Assembly: GCA_030037775.1 (NCBI GenBank)
Contig: JASHQB010000158.1
Span: forward strand, 1-56,938
Source: Candidatus Acidiferrales bacterium
Lineage (GTDB): Bacteria > Acidobacteriota > Terriglobia > Acidiferrales > UBA7541
Reading direction: 5' to 3'
Length of the DNA stretch: 56,938 nucleotides
Shown: in pieces, positions 8,033-15,301 of the stretch
How positions within the stretch are numbered: position 1 is the stretch's first letter
How the letters are laid out: each line of letters starts with the position of its first letter
Notes under the pieces: model-generated
Databases searched by the model: none
Seen by the model: only the letters and a program-made list of their open reading frames with translations
Told to the model about the DNA's origin: nothing
Translations under genes and position numbers: made by a program

Positions 8033-8104
8033 GGTGTTGGAGTTCGCCTTTAACCGCCCCAAGCGGGCAGATGACTCCTACGAGGGAATAGTTCCTGGTA
8101 GGAG
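8033..8104 (+). promoter_or_regulatory. Fluoride riboswitch 4 (only plus-strand copy), with Shine-Dalgarno-blocking platform
   Basis: GGUG-UU-GGAGUU-CGCC (P2), UUUAACCGCCC-CAA-GCGGGCAGAUG, ACUCCUACGAGG. CUCCUACGAGG (8075-8085) can pair with CCUGGUAGGAG (8094-8104), a near-perfect 11-bp hairpin with one G-G mismatch. That hides the Shine-Dalgarno GUAGGAG of the small ORF at 8113. Fluoride binding keeps CUCC in P1 and frees the site. Confidence 0.9.
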
Positions 8105-8112
8105 CGTCGATC

Positions 8113-8211
8113 ATGCCCCTCTGTACGGCTTCTCGAACCAGTTCCCTCCGGAAAGTTAGCCAGCCCAACCTTCCTCGCAAGGACGAGCCATCATGTGCCC
8201 GGGCAAACTAA
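8113..8211 (+). CDS. Riboswitch-gated leader ORF (32 aa)
   Basis: The ATG at 8113 lies 8 nt after GTAGGAG (8098-8104), which is exactly the sequence hidden by the riboswitch 4 hairpin. The ORF encodes a basic 32-residue peptide (starts MPLCTASRTSSLRKV). It ends at TAA 8209-8211, overlapping an in-frame ATG at 8211 of the next gene as TAATG. The arrangement suggests translational coupling: the riboswitch gates the leader, and ribosomes ending it re-start on the membrane protein gene. The peptide matches nothing I know and may have no function beyond coupling. Confidence 0.55.
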   Translation: MPLCTASRTSSLRKVSQPNLPRKDEPSCARAN

Positions 8212-8600
8212 TGCGGGTCATGGCTCTAACCATTGCTCTCTGCGGCCTCTCCTTGGTGGCTATTGGGCTCGGCGTCGCACTTCAGCTGCAAGTCGAAGTT
8301 TCCACCAGCCCCAGAACGGAGCACTTCGCTGACCTTGTTTTTCTTGCACCGTCTGTCGTCGGGGCCCTTCTCATGTTTCTGGGGGCAATTCGTATAGGTC
8401 TTACGGCACGGGGGCACTTGCTGTCTTTCGGCCTCGCACTGATCGCTGGTATCAGCCTTGCCATGACGGCGGTGCGATTTTCACCCAACTCGTCGTCGCG
8501 CGCCACGAGAACTCTGGCTTCTCTCAACATTCTCAGGATCGATGGAGTCGTCTTCTCGACTGCTCTGTGGCGTCTGCTGGCCAAGCAAGGTCGGATCTGA
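8193..8600 (+). CDS. Unknown membrane protein, fluoride-riboswitch operon
   Basis: A 135-residue protein, or 129 if it starts at the ATG at 8211. Hydrophobic segments lie around residues 10-30, 46-70 and 76-96, so three membrane helices are likely, with a soluble loop after the first. No family is recognised and no catalytic motif is visible. It is the first full-length gene below riboswitch 4 and lies 18 nt before a second small membrane protein. Start 8193 has AAGGA 11 nt upstream; start 8211 would be coupled to the leader ORF. A role in fluoride or HF tolerance at the membrane is inferred only from its regulation. Confidence 0.6.
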   Translation: MCPGKLMRVMALTIALCGLSLVAIGLGVALQLQVEVSTSPRTEHFADLVFLAPSVVGALLMFLGAIRIGLTARGHLLSFGLALIAGISLAMTAVRFSPNSSSRATRTLASLNILRIDGVVFSTALWRLLAKQGRI

Positions 8601-8618
8601 AATCAGACGGAGGTAGCC

Positions 8619-9083
8619 ATGCGATTTGACAACCAACGCGATGCCTCAGCAACCCGAAGGTTTCTGTGGTTGTTGATGTCCCTCTCCGCAGTGCTCGGAA
8701 TTGTGGTAGGCCAAGTATTTAACTATGGCAACCAAGGAAAATCGCGCATCGTGTCATTCACAGGGCGAGGTCCTGTGGCCGACGGGCTGGCGCTGTTCTT
8801 GATTATCTTCATCGTCCTCGGCGCCGTGGGAAAGAGCGCTACGCTCAAACCGATCACTCTCATCATTCTTGGTTCGGCTCTGGCCCTGGTACCGTTCCTG
8901 ACTCCCGTCACTCTTTCCGTGACGTCACCGCATTCGACCATTAATACTCAAACGGGAAGCTCATTCTTGTTTCTGTCAATTATCGAGGTTCTCGGCGCCT
9001 GCCTTCTGGCGTACGGGCTGCAACGCCATCTTTCTCTCAAGAAGGAACAACCTCGACACAATGGGCGCAAGGAGCAAGATTAA
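8619..9083 (+). CDS. Unknown membrane protein, second gene of riboswitch 4 operon
   Basis: A 154-residue protein with GGAGG four bases before its ATG. Four hydrophobic segments (about 14-32, 55-72, 78-98 and 117-135) suggest four membrane helices; the tail is very basic (KKEQPRHNGRKEQD). It resembles the preceding protein in size and layout but I see no clear sequence similarity. No known domain is recognised. It shares the fluoride-controlled transcript, so it is a candidate for a new fluoride-responsive membrane factor. Confidence 0.6.
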   Translation: MRFDNQRDASATRRFLWLLMSLSAVLGIVVGQVFNYGNQGKSRIVSFTGRGPVADGLALFLIIFIVLGAVGKSATLKPITLIILGSALALVPFLTPVTLSVTSPHSTINTQTGSSFLFLSIIEVLGACLLAYGLQRHLSLKKEQPRHNGRKEQD

Positions 9084-9130
9084 ACCGATGCTTTTCCCGA
9101 ACAGCAATCCAGGTCTTCCTCATGGTGAAC

Positions 9131-9149
9131 GGTCGGCTCAGAGCTGACC
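9131..9149. terminator. Hairpin between convergent genes
   Basis: GGTCGGC and GCTGACC form a 7-bp stem (one G-U pair) with a TCAGA loop, between the convergent riboswitch 4 operon and metK. There is no U-run, so terminator activity is uncertain. Confidence 0.3.
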
Positions 9150-9241
9150 GCGAGTTCCTTGGCGAATTCCATCACTCGTCGCATGCTTCAAGGGTTCGAT
9201 GGGAGATGGGAATCCCCGTATGCCACCGGCTTGCCAAATCT

Positions 9242-10396
9242 CTAGCGCTCCCAAGGCAGTTCGCGTTTCCCAAAGTGTCCGTAGTTCGTCGTTTGTCGAT
9301 AAATCGGGCGAAGAAGGTCCAACCGCTCAATAATCGCAGCCGGCCGGAAGTCGTAGGCACGCACGAATTCCGCAGTCGCTGCGGCGTCGCCCGTACCGAA
9401 GGTGTCGACCTTAATGGACATTGGCTTGGCAAGACCGATGGCATAGGCAACTTGGATTTCAACGCGACTCGCCAGCCCGGTTTTCAGAATTTCACGCGCA
9501 ACGAACCTACAGAAGTAGGCCGCGCTTCTGTCTACCTTGGACGGATCCTTCCCGCTGAAGGCTCCGCCCCCGTGACGCGCTGCGCCCCCATACGTGTCCG
9601 CAATGATTTTTCGTCCGGTGACGCCGCAGTCCGCCGAAGGTCCCCCGTGCACAAAATTCCCGGTTGGATTGATGGCAAAACGAATCGCGGGATGAAACCA
9701 GTGCCCCAGCGCCCGTGGAGCCAGTCGTTCCCGCACATATTCGCTAATCTGCTGCCGCGTGGCCTCGGGACGATGCTGCGTGGAAACCAGAACGTCGGTC
9801 ACCTGTAGCGGTTTTTCGACGTCGTAACGCACCGAAACCTGCGATTTGGCGTCGGGGCAAATCCACGGATACTTGCCGGAGCGACGGTCCTCTGCCAGCC
9901 CCTTTGTCAAACGGTGCGCCAGAACGATGGGAAGCGGCATCCACTCCGGCGTCTCCGTGGTCGCATAGCCGAACATAATGCCTTGATCGCCCGCCCCCTG
10001 CTCCCCATCGATGTTCTTTTCTTGATCTACTCCGAGAGCGATGTCCACCGACTGTCGGGAAATCATCTGCATGACGCTCACGTTTTCCGCGTTGAACACA
10101 GCCGAGGTGTCGGTATACCCGATATCGCGAATCGCCTGCCGGGCGACAAGCTCGTGATCGATTTGACCTCGGGACGTAATTTCCCCTGCGATAACCACTG
10201 CTCCTTCCTTGCAGAGAACCTCACACGCTACGCGCGACGGCGGATCCACCGCGATATATGCATCCAGAATGGCATCCGCGATGTAATCGCACACTTTGTC
10301 GGGATGTCCCTCCGACACCGATTCAGACGTAAACGTGTGGATCGAAGGCAAACCTTGAGATGCCGACCGATCCAGTTCCGGAACTGTGCTTGGCAT
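9242..10396 (-). CDS. metK: S-adenosylmethionine synthetase
   Basis: A 384-residue MetK making SAM from ATP and methionine. Visible hallmarks are FTSESVSEGHPDKVCDYIADA (ATP and Mg2+ site), GEQGAGDQGIMFGYA, the NPTGNFVHGGPSADCGVTGRKI loop and GGGAFSGKDPSKVDRSAAY. Length is normal. AAGGAG precedes the ATG. It lies 177 nt below the last gene of the fluoride crcB operon on the same strand, with no clear terminator between them and no riboswitch of its own. It could be read from that operon or from its own promoter. SAM is the methylene donor for the cyclopropane synthase encoded at 19439, giving a possible functional link. Confidence 0.9.
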   Translation of the reverse strand: MPSTVPELDRSASQGLPSIHTFTSESVSEGHPDKVCDYIADAILDAYIAVDPPSRVACEVLCKEGAVVIAGEITSRGQIDHELVARQAIRDIGYTDTSAVFNAENVSVMQMISRQSVDIALGVDQEKNIDGEQGAGDQGIMFGYATTETPEWMPLPIVLAHRLTKGLAEDRRSGKYPWICPDAKSQVSVRYDVEKPLQVTDVLVSTQHRPEATRQQISEYVRERLAPRALGHWFHPAIRFAINPTGNFVHGGPSADCGVTGRKIIADTYGGAARHGGGAFSGKDPSKVDRSAAYFCRFVAREILKTGLASRVEIQVAYAIGLAKPMSIKVDTFGTGDAAATAEFVRAYDFRPAAIIERLDLLRPIYRQTTNYGHFGKRELPWER

Positions 10397-10573
10397 GATG
10401 GGGCTCCTTTTCTTTCACGTAATTCCCTCTTCAGTACTGTCTGCCCGTGCGATCGATGAGACCGCTCGACTTGTCGAGTTCGTACTTGTTTTTTGACCCC
10501 AGGAGAATCTCAATCACGCAATCGAATTCCCGACGAGCGTAACTGCCAGGTTCCCTGTGGTGCCAGGGATGAA

Positions 10574-12367
10574 TCAAGCGTTTTCTCCTGCTCTTACGGA
10601 CCGTTCATTCCCCTCAGCCCCTTGATCGCCTTCGCTCGGCCCAGCGAGGCTTCGAAGAGTACGCTCGGCCCGCTCCAGGCGACCCAGTGCATTCTTCACG
10701 GAGGCGGCTCCTTCGGCCTTCGCCGTGCGCGCGCGTTCGAGAGCGTGTTCCGCCACTCGAGTCACCTCGTGAAGAAGCTTGCGGATCTCCACTTCCAGTT
10801 GTCCCCGGCTCTCCTGCACACGCTGCACCACATCCGACTGAACTCGCGTGCTGTTCATCTCCATCAGGTGGGCGAGAAAGTCCCATCCTTCCTTCTCAAT
10901 CACGCCATAAGCTTGAACCACTCCCAGAAACACGTCAGCCAAGTAGCGCAAGGGCGACGAGGGCAACGCCACGTGGAGCAATTGTTCGAAGATGAAACGC
11001 GAACGAACGCGAAAGCCGCGATCGGAATCAAGCGCGTTGGGCATGCGCGTGAATTCCGGCCCTCCTGACTCGGCCAGCCTGTTCAGAAAATCGTTGCCGA
11101 TACTCACAAACCGCGAGTCCACCCTTCGATATTCCCGCTCGGCGGCGACCTGTTCCGTCTCCAACCACGGCCGGATATGGCGCTCCGCGACAACTTGTGC
11201 CAGCCGGAATGCGTCTCTGCGAAACTTCGGACCATAGTGACGCGGCAGCGCCTTCAGTTCTTTTTCAAACTCTGCATTCACCTCCGGACTGGCAACGGCA
11301 AGAAACTCCTTTCTTTGCGCCAAGAACATATCCGAAAGATGATGCTCTTCGGCCATGAACAGATAGCTCACGTCTCGGAGAGAGCGCTCGGCCTCGGAAA
11401 TCGTGTCCCGTAAGTTGCGGATTCGCCGCTCCGATTCCTCGATCGGGCGCAGCAGAGCTTCCCTTTCTTCGGAAATAATCAAGAATAGGTCCGCGCTCAA
11501 TCGCGCAAAACCTCTCTCCACAGCGGCTCGAACAAGCTCGCGCCCCGACTCACGAACCAGTTTCTCCAGTGCGCCAACCAGCTGCTCCCAGTCGCGCCCC
11601 GGGCCTCGACCTGCGAGACGCTCCTCCGCGCTTACTTCGTAAATAGGGCCAATTGACCGGCCCAAATTCTGTTCGAGCATCTTCGTAGTAAACGATCTTG
11701 CGGCGCGACGCTCCTCTTCGGAGGTTCGATCCGCTTTGTTCATCACCACCAGCAACTCGTTAACCTGCTTCCCGACTTTCCTCAGTAAAGCCAGCTCTTC
11801 GCCGGAGATGGGTGGATCGGCTCCGACCACCACGATGGCCGCATCGATGTGCGGCACGAACGCCTGCGTCGCGGCGGTGTTCCCTTCAAAAACGGAGCCG
11901 AGACCTGGGGTGTCCACAAGACACATCCCCTGCGCCAGAAGTGCACTTGGTGAAAAGGCCTCGACTCCGACGACGCCTTTTTTGTTCTCCGGATTCAGTT
12001 CCTCGGACACAAATTGCGGCAGATCGTCCACACTGATGGCCATCCAACTTCCACCCTGGAAACGGACCCGCGCTCCTCTCGAACCACCCGGGCGAACAAC
12101 CGTTGGCACCGTAGTCAGCGGCAAAACCCCGGTTGGCAAGATGCGGTCACCGAGTAAGGCGTTCAAGAGCGTCGATTTCCCTCGCTTGAACTGGCCCAGG
12201 CAAGCAACATAAAATCTCCCTTCGCTGGCTCGCTGCGCTAGCACAGCAGTCTCTTCCCGAACGCGCTCCGATCCCAGTTCTTCCGCCAGTTCCGCAAGGC
12301 GCAAGAGGGGCAATCCCACGTGGGCGTCCTGCACGGTGCTGGCTCGATCGGTGCTCGTTGTCGTCAT
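10574..12367 (-). CDS. Dynamin-like GTPase A, first copy
   Basis: A 597-residue large GTPase with G1 GQFKRGKST (58-66), G3 DTPGLGS (152-158) and G4 NKAD (210-213), followed by a long helical region rich in Glu and Arg. The ATG at 12365-12367 overlaps the stop of the ATPase gene as ATGA, which fixes the start and implies coupled translation. It is the last gene of the block B-crcB-Cys-rich-DUF190-DUF190-ATPase-A under riboswitch 5. It is closely similar to the copy at 677. No signal peptide is visible. Membrane remodelling or repair under fluoride stress is inferred. An alternative is that it senses GDP-metal-fluoride complexes, known transition-state mimics of GTPases. Confidence 0.88.
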   Translation of the reverse strand: MTTTSTDRASTVQDAHVGLPLLRLAELAEELGSERVREETAVLAQRASEGRFYVACLGQFKRGKSTLLNALLGDRILPTGVLPLTTVPTVVRPGGSRGARVRFQGGSWMAISVDDLPQFVSEELNPENKKGVVGVEAFSPSALLAQGMCLVDTPGLGSVFEGNTAATQAFVPHIDAAIVVVGADPPISGEELALLRKVGKQVNELLVVMNKADRTSEEERRAARSFTTKMLEQNLGRSIGPIYEVSAEERLAGRGPGRDWEQLVGALEKLVRESGRELVRAAVERGFARLSADLFLIISEEREALLRPIEESERRIRNLRDTISEAERSLRDVSYLFMAEEHHLSDMFLAQRKEFLAVASPEVNAEFEKELKALPRHYGPKFRRDAFRLAQVVAERHIRPWLETEQVAAEREYRRVDSRFVSIGNDFLNRLAESGGPEFTRMPNALDSDRGFRVRSRFIFEQLLHVALPSSPLRYLADVFLGVVQAYGVIEKEGWDFLAHLMEMNSTRVQSDVVQRVQESRGQLEVEIRKLLHEVTRVAEHALERARTAKAEGAASVKNALGRLERAERTLRSLAGPSEGDQGAEGNERSVRAGENA

Positions 12368-13182
12368 GCCGGATATCCCGAGAAAGACTGCGTCAAAAGC
12401 CGACTGCCTTGCAGCAGATAATCCAAGTGAACCAGCTTGACCTTCACTTGATCTCCATAGTGATAGCGTGGCTCCGCAGCAAGCTGGCACATTTTCACAA
12501 TCGACCCCGGCAGATGTGCGCTCAAGTGCAGGACCTCTTCCCGAAAACCTTCCAGATCGAGCGAACTCAAGCCGAATCTCTCAATACACGTTTCCAGCAG
12601 TTCGCGGGCACGGGCTTCCGGTAGCGGCCCAAGCCGTATGCGGTATTCATCTGTCCAGTACAGGCTCCAGGCGTAGCCGATTTCGCTCTGCGTATAGCCA
12701 AGTCCTGTCAGGTATACGGGTGTCTTGGTGCGGTACATGATTTCCTTCAATAGCTGGGCCATGGAGTGTGACGCCGGAGGCAGATCGTCCACCACAAATC
12801 GATACTCGCCTTGCTCTGCCGCCATAAACAGAATTCCCCGTATCCGGATGAGCGACTGCCGGCTGATCCATCGGTTGAGTGTCTCCTGGTCGGCGCGATC
12901 AGCATGAACCTTCTTGCGCACCAGAGAGTCCCCGACCAGGTAGAGGCCTTCAATTAGCTGTTCCACCAGCCGCCTCCGGCTCACTGCGCCAACCGAGCAG
13001 ATGCATTTGCGGCGCTCGGCTTCAGCTAGTTCGGCTAGCGCGTTGCGGACCAGCGAGGTCTTGCCCGAGTCCGTGGGCCCCCAGATGAGCTGGCCCTGCC
13101 GAGAGCGCAAGCAGTCCTGCAAACGGCGTATCTCGCCCTCGCGACCAATCAACCGTTCCACCGATCCCTTCGCTTGCCTCAT
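12364..13182 (-). CDS. AAA/STAND-type ATPase in crcB operon
   Basis: A 272-residue soluble P-loop ATPase. It shows RLIGREGEIRRLQDCL (a start typical of AAA/ORC-like modules), Walker A GPTDSGKTS (about 35-43), Walker B YRFVVDDLP, a sensor-like TGLGYT segment and a C-terminal helical winged-helix-like part. It is not assignable to a named family. It sits between the DUF190 genes and GTPase A and overlaps the latter by ATGA. Its copy in the duplicated operon is a pseudogene, so GTPases A and B can evidently persist without it. It could act as a chaperone-like loader for the GTPases or for CrcB; this is a guess from context. Confidence 0.7.
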   Translation of the reverse strand: MRQAKGSVERLIGREGEIRRLQDCLRSRQGQLIWGPTDSGKTSLVRNALAELAEAERRKCICSVGAVSRRRLVEQLIEGLYLVGDSLVRKKVHADRADQETLNRWISRQSLIRIRGILFMAAEQGEYRFVVDDLPPASHSMAQLLKEIMYRTKTPVYLTGLGYTQSEIGYAWSLYWTDEYRIRLGPLPEARARELLETCIERFGLSSLDLEGFREEVLHLSAHLPGSIVKMCQLAAEPRYHYGDQVKVKLVHLDYLLQGSRLLTQSFSGYPA

Positions 13183-13227
13183 GCTGCGCCTGCCCGACCA
13201 AGATGAACCACAAATGTCGCGTGTCCG

Positions 13228-13578
13228 TTACTGCGAACGAATGCCTTCCTGGTGCACATACTTGATCACCTCTACGTCCGACATCGCAATCAGTCCCTCA
13301 TCCACCATCTCGTCGAGGAATGGCAAAAGGCTCTGAATTTTGTCTTCCGAATCGATGACGCTCACCATCACCGGCGCATCGTGGGAGAACACCAGACGAT
13401 GCTTCCGTCGGATCAATGTGCTTGCTCCGTATCCTTCGATTCCCCGCAGAACTGTCGCGCCGGCAATGTCCAGTTCCCGGCATTTCTCCACGATCGCGCG
13501 ATAGAGCGGCCGGTTCTTCCATTTGTCGTCCTCTCCAAAATGGATGCGCAGCATTTTCGCCTTTCCGGAAAGTTTCAT
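13228..13578 (-). CDS. DUF190 protein (single domain)
   Basis: A 116-residue protein of the DUF190 family (PF02641), a PII-like fold. It shows AKMLRIHFGEDDKWKNRPLY, the GATVLRGIEGYGAS loop and LPFLDEMVDEGLIAMSDVEVIKY. DUF190 genes commonly sit beside crcB, and the family is thought to sense or regulate, though the ligand is unknown to me. It overlaps the preceding tandem DUF190 gene by ATGA (13575-13578). It closely resembles the second domain of that neighbour, so it likely arose by local duplication. Confidence 0.85.
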   Translation of the reverse strand: MKLSGKAKMLRIHFGEDDKWKNRPLYRAIVEKCRELDIAGATVLRGIEGYGASTLIRRKHRLVFSHDAPVMVSVIDSEDKIQSLLPFLDEMVDEGLIAMSDVEVIKYVHQEGIRSQ

Positions 13579-14309
13579 GACCGCGCCCCCTTCCGGCGTT
13601 CCGTAGTCTCGAAGTTGTGCGTGTACTTGATAATGTCCACGTCGGAAAGCACAACCAGCCCCTGCTGAACCATTTCATCGAGGATCGGGAAATACGCGAG
13701 AAGCTTTTCCTCCACTTCCACCACGGAGAGCATTACCGGCCGGTCATGCGACAGATGCAATGCGGAATCCTTGTGGATTCTTCGATTCGCCCCATAACCG
13801 AGGATTCCCTGGTAGACGGTGACCCCGGCGATATCATTTGCCCGCATGCTTTCGATCAAGGCCTTATGCAGCGGCTGCCCATGCCATTTATCGTTCTCAC
13901 CGATGTAGATCCTCATCAGCTTGGCCTTGCCTTCCCGCTTGATTGCCGGCAATGCCTCCACGGCTTCTTTTTTCTTCGATACTTCCGCGGGCTTCACGAC
14001 CATGGTGTCCTGAACCTCAATCAGCCCGGTGCCCGAAAGCTGCCTCAGCTTCGGCAGAACTTCTTCCACTTTCTCCGCGGTCTCGATGAATTCGATCTTG
14101 ATCGGGAGGTCTTGTGTGAGCACCTCGATGCGGGTCGTATGGAGATGGTGGTCGGCCCCGAAGCCGGCGATTCCGCGTACCACGCTGGCGCCCGAAATTC
14201 CATGGAAGAAAAGGAAATTCAGGATCGCCGAATACAAGGATTGTCCGTGGTATTGATGCTCCTGGCCCACGTAAATGATTACCTTCTTGGCTGGTCCAGC
14301 GTTGAGCAT
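13575..14309 (-). CDS. Tandem DUF190 protein
   Basis: A 244-residue protein with two DUF190 domains. Domain 1 (about 8-105) has VIIYVGQEHQYHGQSLY and GASVVRGIAGFGADHHLH. Domain 2 (about 130-232) has MRIYIGENDKWHGQPLH and GVTVYQGILGYGANRRIH. A Lys/Glu-rich linker joins them. With the next gene the operon thus supplies three DUF190 units, enough for a trimeric PII-like assembly from unlike subunits. It stands 11 nt after the Cys-rich gene. Confidence 0.85.
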   Translation of the reverse strand: MLNAGPAKKVIIYVGQEHQYHGQSLYSAILNFLFFHGISGASVVRGIAGFGADHHLHTTRIEVLTQDLPIKIEFIETAEKVEEVLPKLRQLSGTGLIEVQDTMVVKPAEVSKKKEAVEALPAIKREGKAKLMRIYIGENDKWHGQPLHKALIESMRANDIAGVTVYQGILGYGANRRIHKDSALHLSHDRPVMLSVVEVEEKLLAYFPILDEMVQQGLVVLSDVDIIKYTHNFETTERRKGARS

Positions 14310-14320
14310 GCTCTTTCCCC

Positions 14321-14893
14321 CTAGCTTTCGATTCCACGATACGCGACCAGAAACTCCGCAGCGCGCCCCAGAACACCACCTCCCGCATGGCTTCCATTCC
14401 TTACGCGTCCGAGATACTCTTCGAGAATTTCGATGATCTCGTTCCGATTCCGGGCGAGGAGCTCCTCAATGCTCTTCTGGTGTTCCGCTGGCAGCCTCGT
14501 CGTCACTTCCCGAGCGTGGCGGGAGCACAACATGCCATAGTCGCGCAGCCAGGAATGCCGCGTCGGCTTGTGGAACTGTGCCGCCATCTCGCCCAGCCGT
14601 AGCTCCTTCTCCTGCTCTATCTTCCTGCAGAAATCGCACTGCTCCGGAAGAGGTAGCGCCGCTCGCCACTCCAAATCGCCAATCGCTCGCAGGAAAATCG
14701 TTATCGCCGATTCGGCAGGCGCCGAATTCGCCACAACCCATCCATGTGTGTTGCAGAATCGCCGACACTCGTCCGGCTGTAGGTGTTTCAGCAGATCGGT
14801 CTGAAATTCCCGCAGCGCCAGACAGACCGTACAAGCATTTCGTGTGGCGATGCTCGTAATCGACAGCCTCGGTGCATGCGCTTCTTGTTTCAT
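14321..14893 (-). CDS. Cys-rich CxxC/CxxH-repeat protein (DUF6062-like)
   Basis: A 190-residue soluble protein with two repeats of a CxxC...CxxH pattern: CTVC followed by FCNTHGW, then CDFC followed by LCSRHA. Long amphipathic helices follow. The pattern suggests two metal (zinc) sites; I place it near DUF6062 with moderate confidence. The ATG at 14891-14893 overlaps the crcB stop as ATGA, which fixes the start. The same doubled CxxC/CxxH layout forms the C-terminal third of the GTPase at 17685. The domain therefore appears both free beside dynamins A and B and fused to a dynamin, pointing to a physical partnership. Confidence 0.7.
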   Translation of the reverse strand: MKQEAHAPRLSITSIATRNACTVCLALREFQTDLLKHLQPDECRRFCNTHGWVVANSAPAESAITIFLRAIGDLEWRAALPLPEQCDFCRKIEQEKELRLGEMAAQFHKPTRHSWLRDYGMLCSRHAREVTTRLPAEHQKSIEELLARNRNEIIEILEEYLGRVRNGSHAGGGVLGRAAEFLVAYRGIES

Positions 14894-15267
14894 GCAATTG
14901 CCCTTCCAGTGATGACTCCAAACCACACCGCGAGAAATCCAATGCCCACACTAAGCGCGATATTCAGACCCGCAACCAAAAGCTCATTGCTCTGGAAGAC
15001 CCGAAACGTCTCGTATTCAAATGAAGAAAAAGTGCTGTATCCACCGAGAAACCCGATCGGAATCAGATACCTCCAATTCGGACTCCATTGGGTCTTTTCA
15101 GTGAGAACCGTCATCACCAGTCCAATCAGGAAACATGCCGTAATGTTGATAACGAACGTTCCATACGGAAAACGGGCGCCCATTCGACCGCTGACGTAAG
15201 CGCCGACCCAAAAGCGCAACATGGAACCGATTGCCCCTCCAACCGCGATGATCAAGTACTTGCTCAT
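14890..15267 (-). CDS. crcB: Fluoride exporter CrcB/FluC
   Basis: A 125-residue membrane protein with the Fluc pattern: GGAIGSMLRFWVG, GTFVINITACFLIG and the GFLGGYSTFSSFEYE signature lining the F- pore. Four helices are expected; active Fluc channels are antiparallel dimers of this protein. It conducts F- out of the cell down the electrochemical gradient. It lies 34 nt after GTPase B and is the second gene under riboswitch 5. Only one intact crcB is present, though the duplicated operon retains a scar of another. Confidence 0.95.
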   Translation of the reverse strand: MSKYLIIAVGGAIGSMLRFWVGAYVSGRMGARFPYGTFVINITACFLIGLVMTVLTEKTQWSPNWRYLIPIGFLGGYSTFSSFEYETFRVFQSNELLVAGLNIALSVGIGFLAVWFGVITGRAIA

Positions 15268-15301
15268 AGATGTGTCGTGCTGATTCTCCTTTCATCGTGG
15301 G

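Noticed and set aside
10397-10573. Possible riboswitch above metK
   Set aside because: The region has small hairpins (CCCTG...CAGGG, CTCGA...TCGAG) but lacks GGAGUU, GAUGACUCC or a SAM aptamer core.
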